Notes under the pieces: model-generated
Databases searched by the model: none
What the model was told of the DNA's origin: nothing
Seen by the model: only the letters and a program-made list of their open reading frames with translations
Assembly: GCA_964534945.1 (NCBI GenBank)
Contig: CAZHSB010000004.1
Span: 1 to 62,438, forward strand
Reading direction: 5' to 3'
Source of the DNA: CAZHFA01 sp964534945
GTDB taxonomy: Bacteria > Bdellovibrionota_C > UBA2361 > CAKMMH01
Length of the DNA stretch: 62,438 nt
Translations under genes and position numbers: made by a program
Shown: positions 26,844 to 34,333 of the stretch, piece by piece
How positions within the stretch are numbered: the first letter of the stretch is position 1
Layout: every line of letters begins with the position of its first letter

Positions 26844-27347
26844 CTATTCAAACAAATCTATAACATCGTCTGTGATATCATATTCATCATTTGCGTATAT
26901 AACGAAAGCATCTCCTTTTTGCAAGACTAATGAATAGCCATTCTTTTTCGATAGATCTTGAACAATTTTCTGAATTTTTGAAAGCAGGCTTTTAAAAAGT
27001 GCATTCTTTTTTGTCGCATACATTTCTTTTTTATCATTAAACTCAAGCATTAAGTCTCTTTCTTCTTTTTGGATTTCTCTTTGTTTTGTTTCCAAAGCAG
27101 AAGATGATAAGAGTGGAGCCTTTTGCAATAAATCAGAGCGTTTCTTATCTATTGCTTTTTTCTTATTCTCTAGCACTTTATAATCGGCCTCCATCGCACG
27201 TTTTAGTCCTTCTAATGCCTTTTTAGAAGATTTTGATTCAGCTAAGACTTTATTAAAATCGACAAAATAAACTTTTTCATCACCAGCAAATGCAAAATTA
27301 GCTTGTAACATAACTAAAGCTAATACAAAAAAAACTATTTTCCTCAT
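26844..27347 (-). CDS. skp: Skp/OmpH family periplasmic chaperone
   Basis: 167 residues: Sec signal peptide ending FAFA-G, then the short beta strand VYFVDFNKVLAES and a long charged coiled coil (about residues 40-130) that forms the tentacles, ending in a second body segment GYSLVLQKGDAFVIYA. It carries unfolded outer-membrane proteins across the periplasm. First gene of the skp-fabZ-lpxA-lpxI-map run. The usual upstream bamA and downstream lpxD are not present next to it. Confidence 0.85.
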   Translation of the reverse strand: MRKIVFFVLALVMLQANFAFAGDEKVYFVDFNKVLAESKSSKKALEGLKRAMEADYKVLENKKKAIDKKRSDLLQKAPLLSSSALETKQREIQKEERDLMLEFNDKKEMYATKKNALFKSLLSKIQKIVQDLSKKNGYSLVLQKGDAFVIYANDEYDITDDVIDLFE

Positions 27348-27540
27348 GTTAAATTCCCTAATCCTATAAAAACTCTGATATATTATACTTTATTATTTAA
27401 AATTTCAATTTATAAAGGATATTTTTAGGTAAAGTTAACAATAATTTCGTAAAAAATTTAGGAAAACAATGTTATATAAACAATTCGATAAAACTGTTTT
27501 TTTACAAATGTCTATTAAATGCAATTCAATTCTTTATTAA

Positions 27541-28959
27541 TTAAAACATCGAAACATCAGAAGATACGACTAATCCTTTAGATTCTTTTTTATATCTATT
27601 TTGATAATTGGTTACTAAGTTTGCACTAATAAAATTTTTTGTACTACTTACAAATAAAAAACCATTTATTGTTTCTTTAGTTGAAGTGGCTAATGGCATT
27701 AAGACACTAGAATCCTTTTTAAGTGTCATTGTCACCAATTTTTCTGGCGTTATTGAAATATTAACGACTGCATCACTACTTCCTTCATTAAATATTCTCA
27801 ATGAACCTGTTTCCCCAAGTGAAAAATTATAAGGAATTAAAATATCTGTTCCTAGTGAATCTTTATTATTAAAGAGCTTGTTTGCTACATTATTTACTCT
27901 AACATATCCAATTATACCATTAGATTTTGAAGAAACTTCACATGTATAATCGTCACAATTTTGATTGTTTGTATCTTCCGTCACAAGTTTTATTATTGGA
28001 TTCGGTAATGACTTAACTTGTTTTTTAAGATTTATATTTTTTTGAGAAAAAGGTTCCATTGAAATTTTATTAGAAACTTTTAATTCGCCTTCTGAATAAA
28101 TTTCATATGTTACAGTATTTGCACTATTACCAACATTTGAAATGACCAATATTCCTTTAGCGTTAACAAAGTTTGATCTAACAAAGTTTTTTTGTGATTT
28201 TAAAATTTCTTTTTGACCATTGGTAAATTTAATTTTTATAAAGGCAAGATATTTTTTATCTTGTAACTTAGGGGATATTTTAAATGTTACTACTTTTTTA
28301 TTTTTAATTGTTATTATTTTTTCGCCATTACGAGCAAGACTAATTGTATAAGATTCAATTTGCTCTCCCTTTGCAGAATACCCTTTTACATAAAACTTCA
28401 TTTGTTCATCACTTAAATTATCGATATAAAGTTTGGCAGATTTCACTGTTAATCCTTTATAGATATTTTTATTATAAGCAATATTAGACTCTCCCGTTGT
28501 AATATCACAACCTTCTAGATTACTTGTTTCTATGATCTCATCTTCTTTATCGTAAGAATAGTAATTCATATAACAAACGACATTTTTTGATTTAGTGCTA
28601 ACATTAACCACTCCACTTTTACTTTTTATATCATCAAATCCTTTTATTTCGCTTACGAAAAAAGACATTGTGGCATTTTTAGGAATGTCGTAAGAAGTAT
28701 TTAAGCTTTCATCTTTTTTGCCTAACAATTCTACACTTATTTTACTTGAAACATCTGGAGCATAATTAACGCAATTTACTAATGAAAGTTGATTTATCTT
28801 TGTAGTCCAAGGAAATTTTATAGAGTATGCCGTTAATATCTCGCTTTCTGGTATAGCAATATTAAGATCCTTATTATTTTTTGATTTAACATTTGGAAAA
28901 GCCATCATAAAAATAAGCATCATTATAAGTAAAAAAGATAACAAATAGCCCTTTTTCAT
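27541..28959 (-). CDS. Exported beta-rich protein of unknown function
   Basis: 472 residues from ATG 28959, which follows an AAAAGGG site; a longer reading from 28986 adds nine residues. The N-terminus is a membrane anchor or signal (GYLLSFLLIMMLIFMMAF). The rest is Ser, Thr, Lys and Asn rich with alternating hydrophobic residues, suggesting stacked beta domains, and few Cys. No recognised family. It sits alone after a terminator; a surface or periplasmic structural role is a guess from composition. Confidence 0.65.
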   Translation of the reverse strand: MKKGYLLSFLLIMMLIFMMAFPNVKSKNNKDLNIAIPESEILTAYSIKFPWTTKINQLSLVNCVNYAPDVSSKISVELLGKKDESLNTSYDIPKNATMSFFVSEIKGFDDIKSKSGVVNVSTKSKNVVCYMNYYSYDKEDEIIETSNLEGCDITTGESNIAYNKNIYKGLTVKSAKLYIDNLSDEQMKFYVKGYSAKGEQIESYTISLARNGEKIITIKNKKVVTFKISPKLQDKKYLAFIKIKFTNGQKEILKSQKNFVRSNFVNAKGILVISNVGNSANTVTYEIYSEGELKVSNKISMEPFSQKNINLKKQVKSLPNPIIKLVTEDTNNQNCDDYTCEVSSKSNGIIGYVRVNNVANKLFNNKDSLGTDILIPYNFSLGETGSLRIFNEGSSDAVVNISITPEKLVTMTLKKDSSVLMPLATSTKETINGFLFVSSTKNFISANLVTNYQNRYKKESKGLVVSSDVSMF

Positions 28960-29144
28960 AGAAAAACCCTTTTTTTTAAATCTCACTACTTTTGATGCTA
29001 TTTCTTGTTAAATGTATTCTTTTTAGATAAAAACCATCAAAATATCTTGCAATATTAAATAGTTAAAAAATCTAATCTTTCAAAAAGCTATAATTTGTGC
29101 AGTACTTTTACCCTTATTTTTAGGAATGATCTTGGACAAAAATT

Positions 29145-29182
29145 AAAAAAGGAGGGGGCAAATTTAATGGCCTTCTCCTTTT
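29145..29182 (-). terminator. Terminator of the flagellin-tail-like gene
   Basis: On the minus strand AAAGGAG-AAGGC pairs with GCC-CCCTCCTTT around an 8-base loop and is followed by a U run. Strong rho-independent terminator 34 bases past the stop at 29216. Confidence 0.75.
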
Positions 29183-29215
29183 CACCAATTTACATTAAAA
29201 AGTATGGTATAAAAT

Positions 29216-29539
29216 TTATTTAAGAAGACTCTCAACGACATCTTTTTCTTGGTTAGCCTGAGCCATCAAAGATTCTTCTTTATTATTTGTTATATTGATC
29301 GTTAATTTTTCCGCTAATTTTATTGCTTCTTCTACATTTCTAACATCTGAATTGGCGGCTTCATAATTTGCTTTTCTTACTTCATTTCCTTTTTCTTTTG
29401 CATGAGTTTCGATAGAAGCGGCTGCAACTTTGTTGTTAAGAGTAGAATCATCTACTGCTTTTCTTTCTACGTTTTTTTTATCTAAATTTTTTTCTGTTAA
29501 TTTAGTGGCGAATGTTGTTGATAAAGATTTTATTTCCAT
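29216..29539 (-). CDS. Small protein with a flagellin-like C-terminal tail
   Basis: 107 residues, no Cys, no signal peptide, rich in Lys, Glu, Asn and Ala, mostly helical. The last 20 residues include SLMAQANQEKDVVESLLK, strikingly like the C-terminal D0 helix of flagellins (LAQANQ...VLSLL). The N-terminal part does not resemble a flagellin D0/D1. It has a good AAAGGAG site and its own terminator, so it is a real gene. It could be a flagellar accessory protein or secretion substrate; this is inference. Confidence 0.6.
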   Translation of the reverse strand: MEIKSLSTTFATKLTEKNLDKKNVERKAVDDSTLNNKVAAASIETHAKEKGNEVRKANYEAANSDVRNVEEAIKLAEKLTINITNNKEESLMAQANQEKDVVESLLK

Positions 29540-29711
29540 ATAAACCTTAACTCCTTTAATAGTTATTAATAAAAGGAAATTTTTTAAAAGAAAAACAATT
29601 CATTATGGGCAATTTTTCTTTTTTAACTTCCTCCTGATGTAATGAGGGTATCGGTTCAAATGGAATATCGTTTAGGTTTTGGTGCTAATTTTTTTTATAT
29701 TTAAAAAATTT

Positions 29712-30284
29712 TTATCTAGCTAAAAAATAAAGGATTATTGTCGCAATTGTCAATCCAACTACAAGAATTGTTAACAAATCAAGTTTATTTGAAAATCTAA
29801 TTTTATTAATTTTCCCGAACGTAGAATTTTCTATTGAGTTAATATACTCTCTTTTACTTTCGTTCATTTTAGGACTTTTACTTTTATCTAAGTCCGAAAA
29901 ACTTACTGGTCTTACCGTAGTGTTTGCTCTATCTCTAGCAAGATTTTTCAATCCGTATTCTCGTCCCTTTTTATCTAACATATCTTGAAAATATTGATCT
30001 GTCGTTTCCTCGTCTTCCCAACCTTTAAATTTGAATAATGTAGAATCATATTCTTTTCTTTTCTCATCACTGGTTAATACGTTAAAAGCATTTGTTATAA
30101 TCTGAAAATCTTCTAATGTTTTTGCATCTTGATTTGTTTTTCCAATGATTTCATTAAAGAAGTTAGAATCTGGGTGATATATTAAAGCAATATTTTTATA
30201 AGCTTTTTTTATTTCTTCTTTTGAAGCTGTTTGTACCACTCCTAAGATTTCATAATAATTTTTTTGGTCAAAGTTATTTGGCAT
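29712..30284 (-). CDS. Tail-anchored J-domain protein
   Basis: 190 residues. Residues 7-80 form a J domain with the diagnostic YHPD motif, a helix II KKAYKNIALI and a closing EKRKEYDSTL; it should stimulate a DnaK-type Hsp70. The Gly/Phe, zinc-finger and client-binding parts of DnaJ are absent. The C-terminus is a single membrane helix (TILVVGLTIATIILYFLA), so the J domain faces the cytoplasm. Type C (DnaJ-like) co-chaperone; client unknown. Confidence 0.85.
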   Translation of the reverse strand: MPNNFDQKNYYEILGVVQTASKEEIKKAYKNIALIYHPDSNFFNEIIGKTNQDAKTLEDFQIITNAFNVLTSDEKRKEYDSTLFKFKGWEDEETTDQYFQDMLDKKGREYGLKNLARDRANTTVRPVSFSDLDKSKSPKMNESKREYINSIENSTFGKINKIRFSNKLDLLTILVVGLTIATIILYFLAR

Positions 30285-30379
30285 AATTTATAACTTTTAA
30301 AATCAATTAGTAAAAATAGTATCTGTAGAGTCGACAACATGCATTATAAACTTGACATCGAAAAATTTTTGTCAGTACA

Positions 30380-30407
30380 TTGACAAACTTACTAAAAATA
30401 TTAGACT
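30380..30407 (+). promoter_or_regulatory. Promoter giving a near-leaderless mRNA
   Basis: TTGACA (30380-30385), 16-base spacer, TAGACT (30402-30407). Transcription would start at about 30413, three bases before the ATG at 30416. No ribosome site is present, consistent with leaderless translation. Confidence 0.55.
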
Positions 30408-30415
30408 TTTTGGCC

Positions 30416-31624
30416 ATGAAAAGAATTCTTTTATCAAATAGAGCAAGATTAACCCCGCCATCTCCTATTAGGAAGTTAGCAAAATTTTCACGTGAGGCAA
30501 AAGAAAAAGGAAAAACAATTTTTCATCTTAATATTGGGCAACCAGATATTAAATCACCCATAGAATTTTTAGATGCGATAAAAAATTTTAAAGAAGATGT
30601 CGTAGCTTATGAAGACTCTAGAGGCAATCAAGGATTGCGCAACATATGGGCAAATTATTTAAATGTAAATTATAAACTTAATTTATCTTCAGAAAATTTT
30701 ATTATCACTATGGGAGCAAGTGAGGCTTTGCTCTTTATTTTCATGACTTGTTGTGACCCTGGAGATGAAGTCATCGTTTTTGATCCAACATATGCAAACT
30801 ATATTGGTTTTGCTGCAGAAAGTGGTGTTGATTTGATACCTGTACTTAGCGATCTTGAAAATAATTTCACATTACCGTCAAAAGAAGAAATTGAAAAAAA
30901 GATTTCAAACAGAACTCGAGCAATTTTGCTTTGTAATCCGAATAATCCAACGGGAACAATTTATAACAAAGAGGATATAAAGTTTTTGTTGGATATTTGT
31001 GAAGAGCATAATTTCTTTTTAGTAGTAGATGAAGCTTATAGAGAATTTGTTTATGATGATATAAAACCAATGTCTGCTTTACAAGTTGATCCAGAAAATA
31101 AGAGAATCATCATTGTCGATAGTCTTTCAAAAAGATATAGCCTTTGTGGCGCTAGAGTCGGCGCATTAATTACAAAAAATGAAGATGTATTGGCCACCGT
31201 TTTAAACATTGCGCAAGCTAGATTATGTGCACCAACAATAGAACAATTTGCTGCTGGAATAATGATTGAAAGCATTTCGCCTGAATATTTAGAAGAAACA
31301 AGAAGAGAATATGAAAGAAGACGTAATACGCTTTGTAGATGTTTAGAAAATATCGCTGGTATTGAAGCCTATAAGCCACAAGGGGCTTTTTATGCAACTG
31401 TAAAATTTCCAGTAACTTCTACTGAAGATTTTGCAAAATTTTTATTAACTGATTTTTCTTTTAATAATAAGACTTGTTTCATAGCACCTGCCTCCGGTTT
31501 TTACATGCAAAATGGAAAAGGAAAAGACAAGGCAAGAATCGCCTATGTATTAAATGAAGATGATATAGTAGAAGCAATAAATGTTTTAGGAAAAGGATTA
31601 AAAGCTTTTAACTCTTCTAATTAA
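30416..31624 (+). CDS. Class I PLP-dependent aminotransferase (AspB-like subgroup)
   Basis: 402 residues from ATG 30416; a longer reading would start on the TTG of the -35 box and is rejected. The fold-type I motifs are clear: NIGQPDI, GASEALLFI, the NPNNPTGTIY loop, VDEAYREFVYD and the Schiff-base Lys in SLSKRYSLCGARVG. It differs from the AspC-type enzyme at 16 kb and belongs to the subgroup that includes thermophile-type aspartate and alanine/aromatic aminotransferases. Substrate undetermined. Confidence 0.88.
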   Translation: MKRILLSNRARLTPPSPIRKLAKFSREAKEKGKTIFHLNIGQPDIKSPIEFLDAIKNFKEDVVAYEDSRGNQGLRNIWANYLNVNYKLNLSSENFIITMGASEALLFIFMTCCDPGDEVIVFDPTYANYIGFAAESGVDLIPVLSDLENNFTLPSKEEIEKKISNRTRAILLCNPNNPTGTIYNKEDIKFLLDICEEHNFFLVVDEAYREFVYDDIKPMSALQVDPENKRIIIVDSLSKRYSLCGARVGALITKNEDVLATVLNIAQARLCAPTIEQFAAGIMIESISPEYLEETRREYERRRNTLCRCLENIAGIEAYKPQGAFYATVKFPVTSTEDFAKFLLTDFSFNNKTCFIAPASGFYMQNGKGKDKARIAYVLNEDDIVEAINVLGKGLKAFNSSN

Positions 31625-31639
31625 AATTTTTATAATATA

Positions 31640-31668
31640 TTGACATCTTAGAAAATTAAAATTAGACT
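31640..31668 (+). promoter_or_regulatory. Promoter of the PerR-type operon
   Basis: TTGACA (31640-31645), 17-base spacer, TAGACT (31663-31668), leader of about 34 bases before the ATG at 31709. Confidence 0.6.
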
Positions 31669-31679
31669 AATTCTAATTT
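31659..31679 (+). promoter_or_regulatory. PerR/Fur-type operator over the -10 box
   Basis: A perfect 8-bp inverted repeat AAATTAGA/TCTAATTT with a 5-base spacer. Its core TTAGACTAATTCTAA (31662-31676) fits the 7-1-7 PerR box (TTATAAT-N-ATTATAA) at 11 of 14 positions. It covers the -10 hexamer, the classic place for repression, so autoregulation by the first gene is likely. Confidence 0.55.
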
Positions 31680-31708
31680 TTAAATAGCATCATCTTAAAT
31701 AATATTAA

Positions 31709-32086
31709 ATGACAAAATATTCTAAAAAAATAATTAACATAATCAACAATTCTTATGAGCACCCTACTGCTGAAGATATCTTTTTTAAATTAAAAGCCAC
31801 CGAGACAAAAGTAGTTTTGGCAACAGTATATAATAATTTAAATACCCTTTATAAAGATAACTTAATTCGAAGAATTTCCGCTGAAGGAAAATCAGATCGT
31901 TACGATAAAATGATAAGGCATGATCATTTATTATGTAAAAAATGTGGAAAAATTACGGATGTTATCTTAAAAGACTTAACAAAAAATTTAGAAAAACAGC
32001 TTGAAGAAAAAATTTTAAATTATGATTTAAAAATTTTTCATATTTGTTCCAATTGCATGAAAAAGGAAAAGGAGAATAAGTTATGA
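31709..32086 (+). CDS. perR: Peroxide-responsive repressor, Fur family (PerR-like)
   Basis: 125 residues. A winged-helix DNA-binding domain (HPTAEDIFFKL...ATVYNNLNTL) precedes the dimerisation domain. Structural zinc Cys4 site: Cys76/Cys79 (CKKCGK) and Cys113/Cys116 (CSNC). The regulatory-metal ligands of PerR appear conserved: His18 (EHPT), Asp66 (RYD, the Asp that separates PerR from Fur, which has Glu), His71/His73 and Asp84. The N-terminus is about 20 residues shorter than usual. First gene of an operon with the rubredoxin-fused FMN protein and rubrerythrin, a typical peroxide regulon. Confidence 0.85.
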   Translation: MTKYSKKIINIINNSYEHPTAEDIFFKLKATETKVVLATVYNNLNTLYKDNLIRRISAEGKSDRYDKMIRHDHLLCKKCGKITDVILKDLTKNLEKQLEEKILNYDLKIFHICSNCMKKEKENKL

Positions 32087-33465
32087 TTTATCAATGTGGC
32101 GTGTGCGGATATATATACGATGAAGAAAAAGAGGGAAAACTTTTTTCCGAATTAAAAGAATGTCCTATATGTAAGCAATCAGTTAATAATTTTAAATTAA
32201 TTAACTCCAATATAAGTGACCTAAAAGGAAAAGGAAATGCAGATTTTGCCTATTCTAAAGATACTGAGAAAACAGATAGTAATTATCGTTACATAAAAGA
32301 AATTCATGAAATGGCGATAACTGGGAAACCTATTATTGAGGCAATGGGAACACAAATGAAGATGCCAAATTGGGATGATGTTCTTATACTTGGTGCACAA
32401 TTAAATCCATTTCCGCTAGAAGAACATGCAGATGTTTCACTAAAAACTATTATCGGAAAGAATGCCAAGAAACCGATGATAATTGATACTCCTATATATA
32501 TTTCTCATATGTCTTTTGGAGCATTATCAAAGGAAGCAAAAATTGCATTAGCAAAAGGAAGTGCATTAGCAAAGACAGCAATGTGTAGTGGCGAAGGTGG
32601 CGTTTTGCCAGAAGAAAAAGCATCTGCGTATAAATATATATTTGAATATGTGCCTAATTTATACAGTGTAACTGAAGAAAATTTAAAAACATCTGATGCA
32701 ATTGAAATAAAAATTGGACAAGGAACAAAACCTGGAATGGGAGGACATTTACCCGCAGGCAAAGTAACTCCTGAAATTGCAGAAATTCGAAATAAACCCT
32801 TAGGAAAAGATGTAATAAGTCCGTCAAAATTTTCTGATATAAATTCAAAAGAAGATTTAAAGAATCTTGTGACAATGTTAAGGGAAACAAGCAACGGAAG
32901 ACCAATAGGAATAAAAATTTCCGCAGGACATATAGAAAAGGATCTCGAGTTTTGCGTATTTGCAAAGCCAGATTTTATCACAATTGATGGAAGAGGTGGA
33001 GCAACGGGAGCTTCTCCTGCTATTATTAGAGACTCAACAAGTGTTCCAACAATTTTTGCATTACATCGAGCACGAAAATATTTAGATTCTGTAAATTCTG
33101 ACATTGATTTAGTAATTACAGGTGGGCTTCGTGTTTCATCTGATTTTGCAAAAGCAATTGCTATGGGAGCTAACGCTATTGCGATTGCCTCTGCTGCGAT
33201 GGTCGCAGCCGCATGTCAACAATATCGCATTTGTGGAACTGGAATGTGCCCAATAGGTATGGCCACTCAAGATCCTGAGCTTAGAAAAAGATTTAAAATT
33301 GAAGCATCATCTAAAAGAGTAGCAAATTTTTTAAATTGTTCATCAGAAGAGCTAAAAACTTTTGCAAGAATTACGGGACATGATGATATTCATAAATTAT
33401 CCATTGATGATTTATGTACGATAAGCAATGAAATTTCTGAAAATACAGATATTCAACATGCTTAA
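32083..33465 (+). CDS. Rubredoxin-glutamate synthase-like FMN/Fe-S fusion protein
   Basis: 460 residues. Residues 1-40 are a rubredoxin domain with Cys5, Cys8, Cys27 and Cys30. The rest is the FMN-binding domain of glutamate synthase: ISHMSFGALSKEAK, GEGGVLPEE, KIGQGTKPGMGGHLP, IDGRGGATGASP, and a 3Fe-4S-type Cys cluster CQQYRICGTGMCPIG. There is no glutaminase domain. The start overlaps the perR stop by 4 bases (ATGA), so they are translationally coupled. Likely a redox enzyme of the peroxide response; whether it makes glutamate is open. Confidence 0.85.
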   Translation: MIYQCGVCGYIYDEEKEGKLFSELKECPICKQSVNNFKLINSNISDLKGKGNADFAYSKDTEKTDSNYRYIKEIHEMAITGKPIIEAMGTQMKMPNWDDVLILGAQLNPFPLEEHADVSLKTIIGKNAKKPMIIDTPIYISHMSFGALSKEAKIALAKGSALAKTAMCSGEGGVLPEEKASAYKYIFEYVPNLYSVTEENLKTSDAIEIKIGQGTKPGMGGHLPAGKVTPEIAEIRNKPLGKDVISPSKFSDINSKEDLKNLVTMLRETSNGRPIGIKISAGHIEKDLEFCVFAKPDFITIDGRGGATGASPAIIRDSTSVPTIFALHRARKYLDSVNSDIDLVITGGLRVSSDFAKAIAMGANAIAIASAAMVAAACQQYRICGTGMCPIGMATQDPELRKRFKIEASSKRVANFLNCSSEELKTFARITGHDDIHKLSIDDLCTISNEISENTDIQHA

Positions 33466-33551
33466 AAATTAAAGTAATAAAAAAATTTTTATGAGTTTTG
33501 TAGAAAAGTCATAAAATATGACATTTGTAAACATTAAAAAGGAGAAAGATA

Positions 33552-34214
33552 ATGAAAACATGGAAATGTAAAGTATGTGGTTATATTTATAAAGGTGATA
33601 ATTTGCCTTCTGATTTTGCTTGCCCAATATGCAAGCAACCCGCATCTAGTTTTAAAGAGGCGAAAGAAGAACCTGCAAAAAATAAATATGCTGGAACTCA
33701 AACTGAAAAAAATCTTCAAACTGCATTTGCTGGAGAATCACAAGCAAGAAATAAGTATACTTATTTTGCTTCCGTTGCAAAAAAAGAAGGATATGAACAA
33801 ATATCTTCTCTTTTTACAAAAACTGCAGATAATGAAAAAGAGCATGCAAAGTTATGGTTTAAAGAGTTAAACGAACTTGGTGATACTAAAGAAAATCTTA
33901 ATGCAGCAGCAGATGGTGAAAATTATGAATGGACAGATATGTATTCAGGATTTGCAGATACTGCCGAAAAAGAAGGATTTACTGATTTAGCCAAAAAATT
34001 TAGATTAGTAGCAGAAATTGAAAAACATCATGAAGAAAGATATCGTGCGTTACTTCGAAATGTTAAAACTGCCACTGTATTTGAAAAGAGTGAAGTCAAA
34101 GTTTGGGAATGTCGTAACTGCGGACATATTGTCGTAGGAACAAAAGCACCAGAAATTTGCCCTACATGCAATCACCCTCAAAGCTATTTTGAAATACATT
34201 TAGAAAATTATTAA
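33552..34214 (+). CDS. rbr: Rubrerythrin with rubredoxin domains at both ends
   Basis: 220 residues. Non-haem di-iron peroxidase that reduces hydrogen peroxide in anaerobes. N-terminal rubredoxin: Cys6, Cys9, Cys24, Cys27. Central four-helix di-iron domain with GESQARNKY (Glu62), DNEKEH (95-98) and EIEKHHEERY. C-terminal rubredoxin: Cys187, Cys190, Cys203, Cys206. Classical rubrerythrin has only the C-terminal domain and the reverse type only the N-terminal, so this carries both. AAAGGAGAAAG ribosome site. Third gene of the PerR operon and followed by a strong terminator. Confidence 0.93.
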   Translation: MKTWKCKVCGYIYKGDNLPSDFACPICKQPASSFKEAKEEPAKNKYAGTQTEKNLQTAFAGESQARNKYTYFASVAKKEGYEQISSLFTKTADNEKEHAKLWFKELNELGDTKENLNAAADGENYEWTDMYSGFADTAEKEGFTDLAKKFRLVAEIEKHHEERYRALLRNVKTATVFEKSEVKVWECRNCGHIVVGTKAPEICPTCNHPQSYFEIHLENY

Positions 34215-34227
34215 AATTATTTTATGC

Positions 34228-34280
34228 AAAACCAATTTTACTTAAATTTCTTATAAATTTAGGTGAAGTTGGTTTTATCT
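34228..34280 (+). terminator. Terminator after rubrerythrin, probably bidirectional
   Basis: Arms 34228-34249 and 34255-34276 pair over 22 bp with only G.U wobbles and a 5-base loop; the 3' arm ends in U4. The minus strand also ends in U4, so it may serve the convergent ATPase gene as well. Confidence 0.8.
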
Positions 34281-34333
34281 AATACATAATGAAAACCATT
34301 CTTCTCTTTCGAAAAATAGCACATTACTAATAC

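Noticed and set aside
29640..29670. GGTTCAAAT as the T arm of a tRNA.
   Set aside because: No acceptor stem, anticodon arm or matching partner sequence around it.
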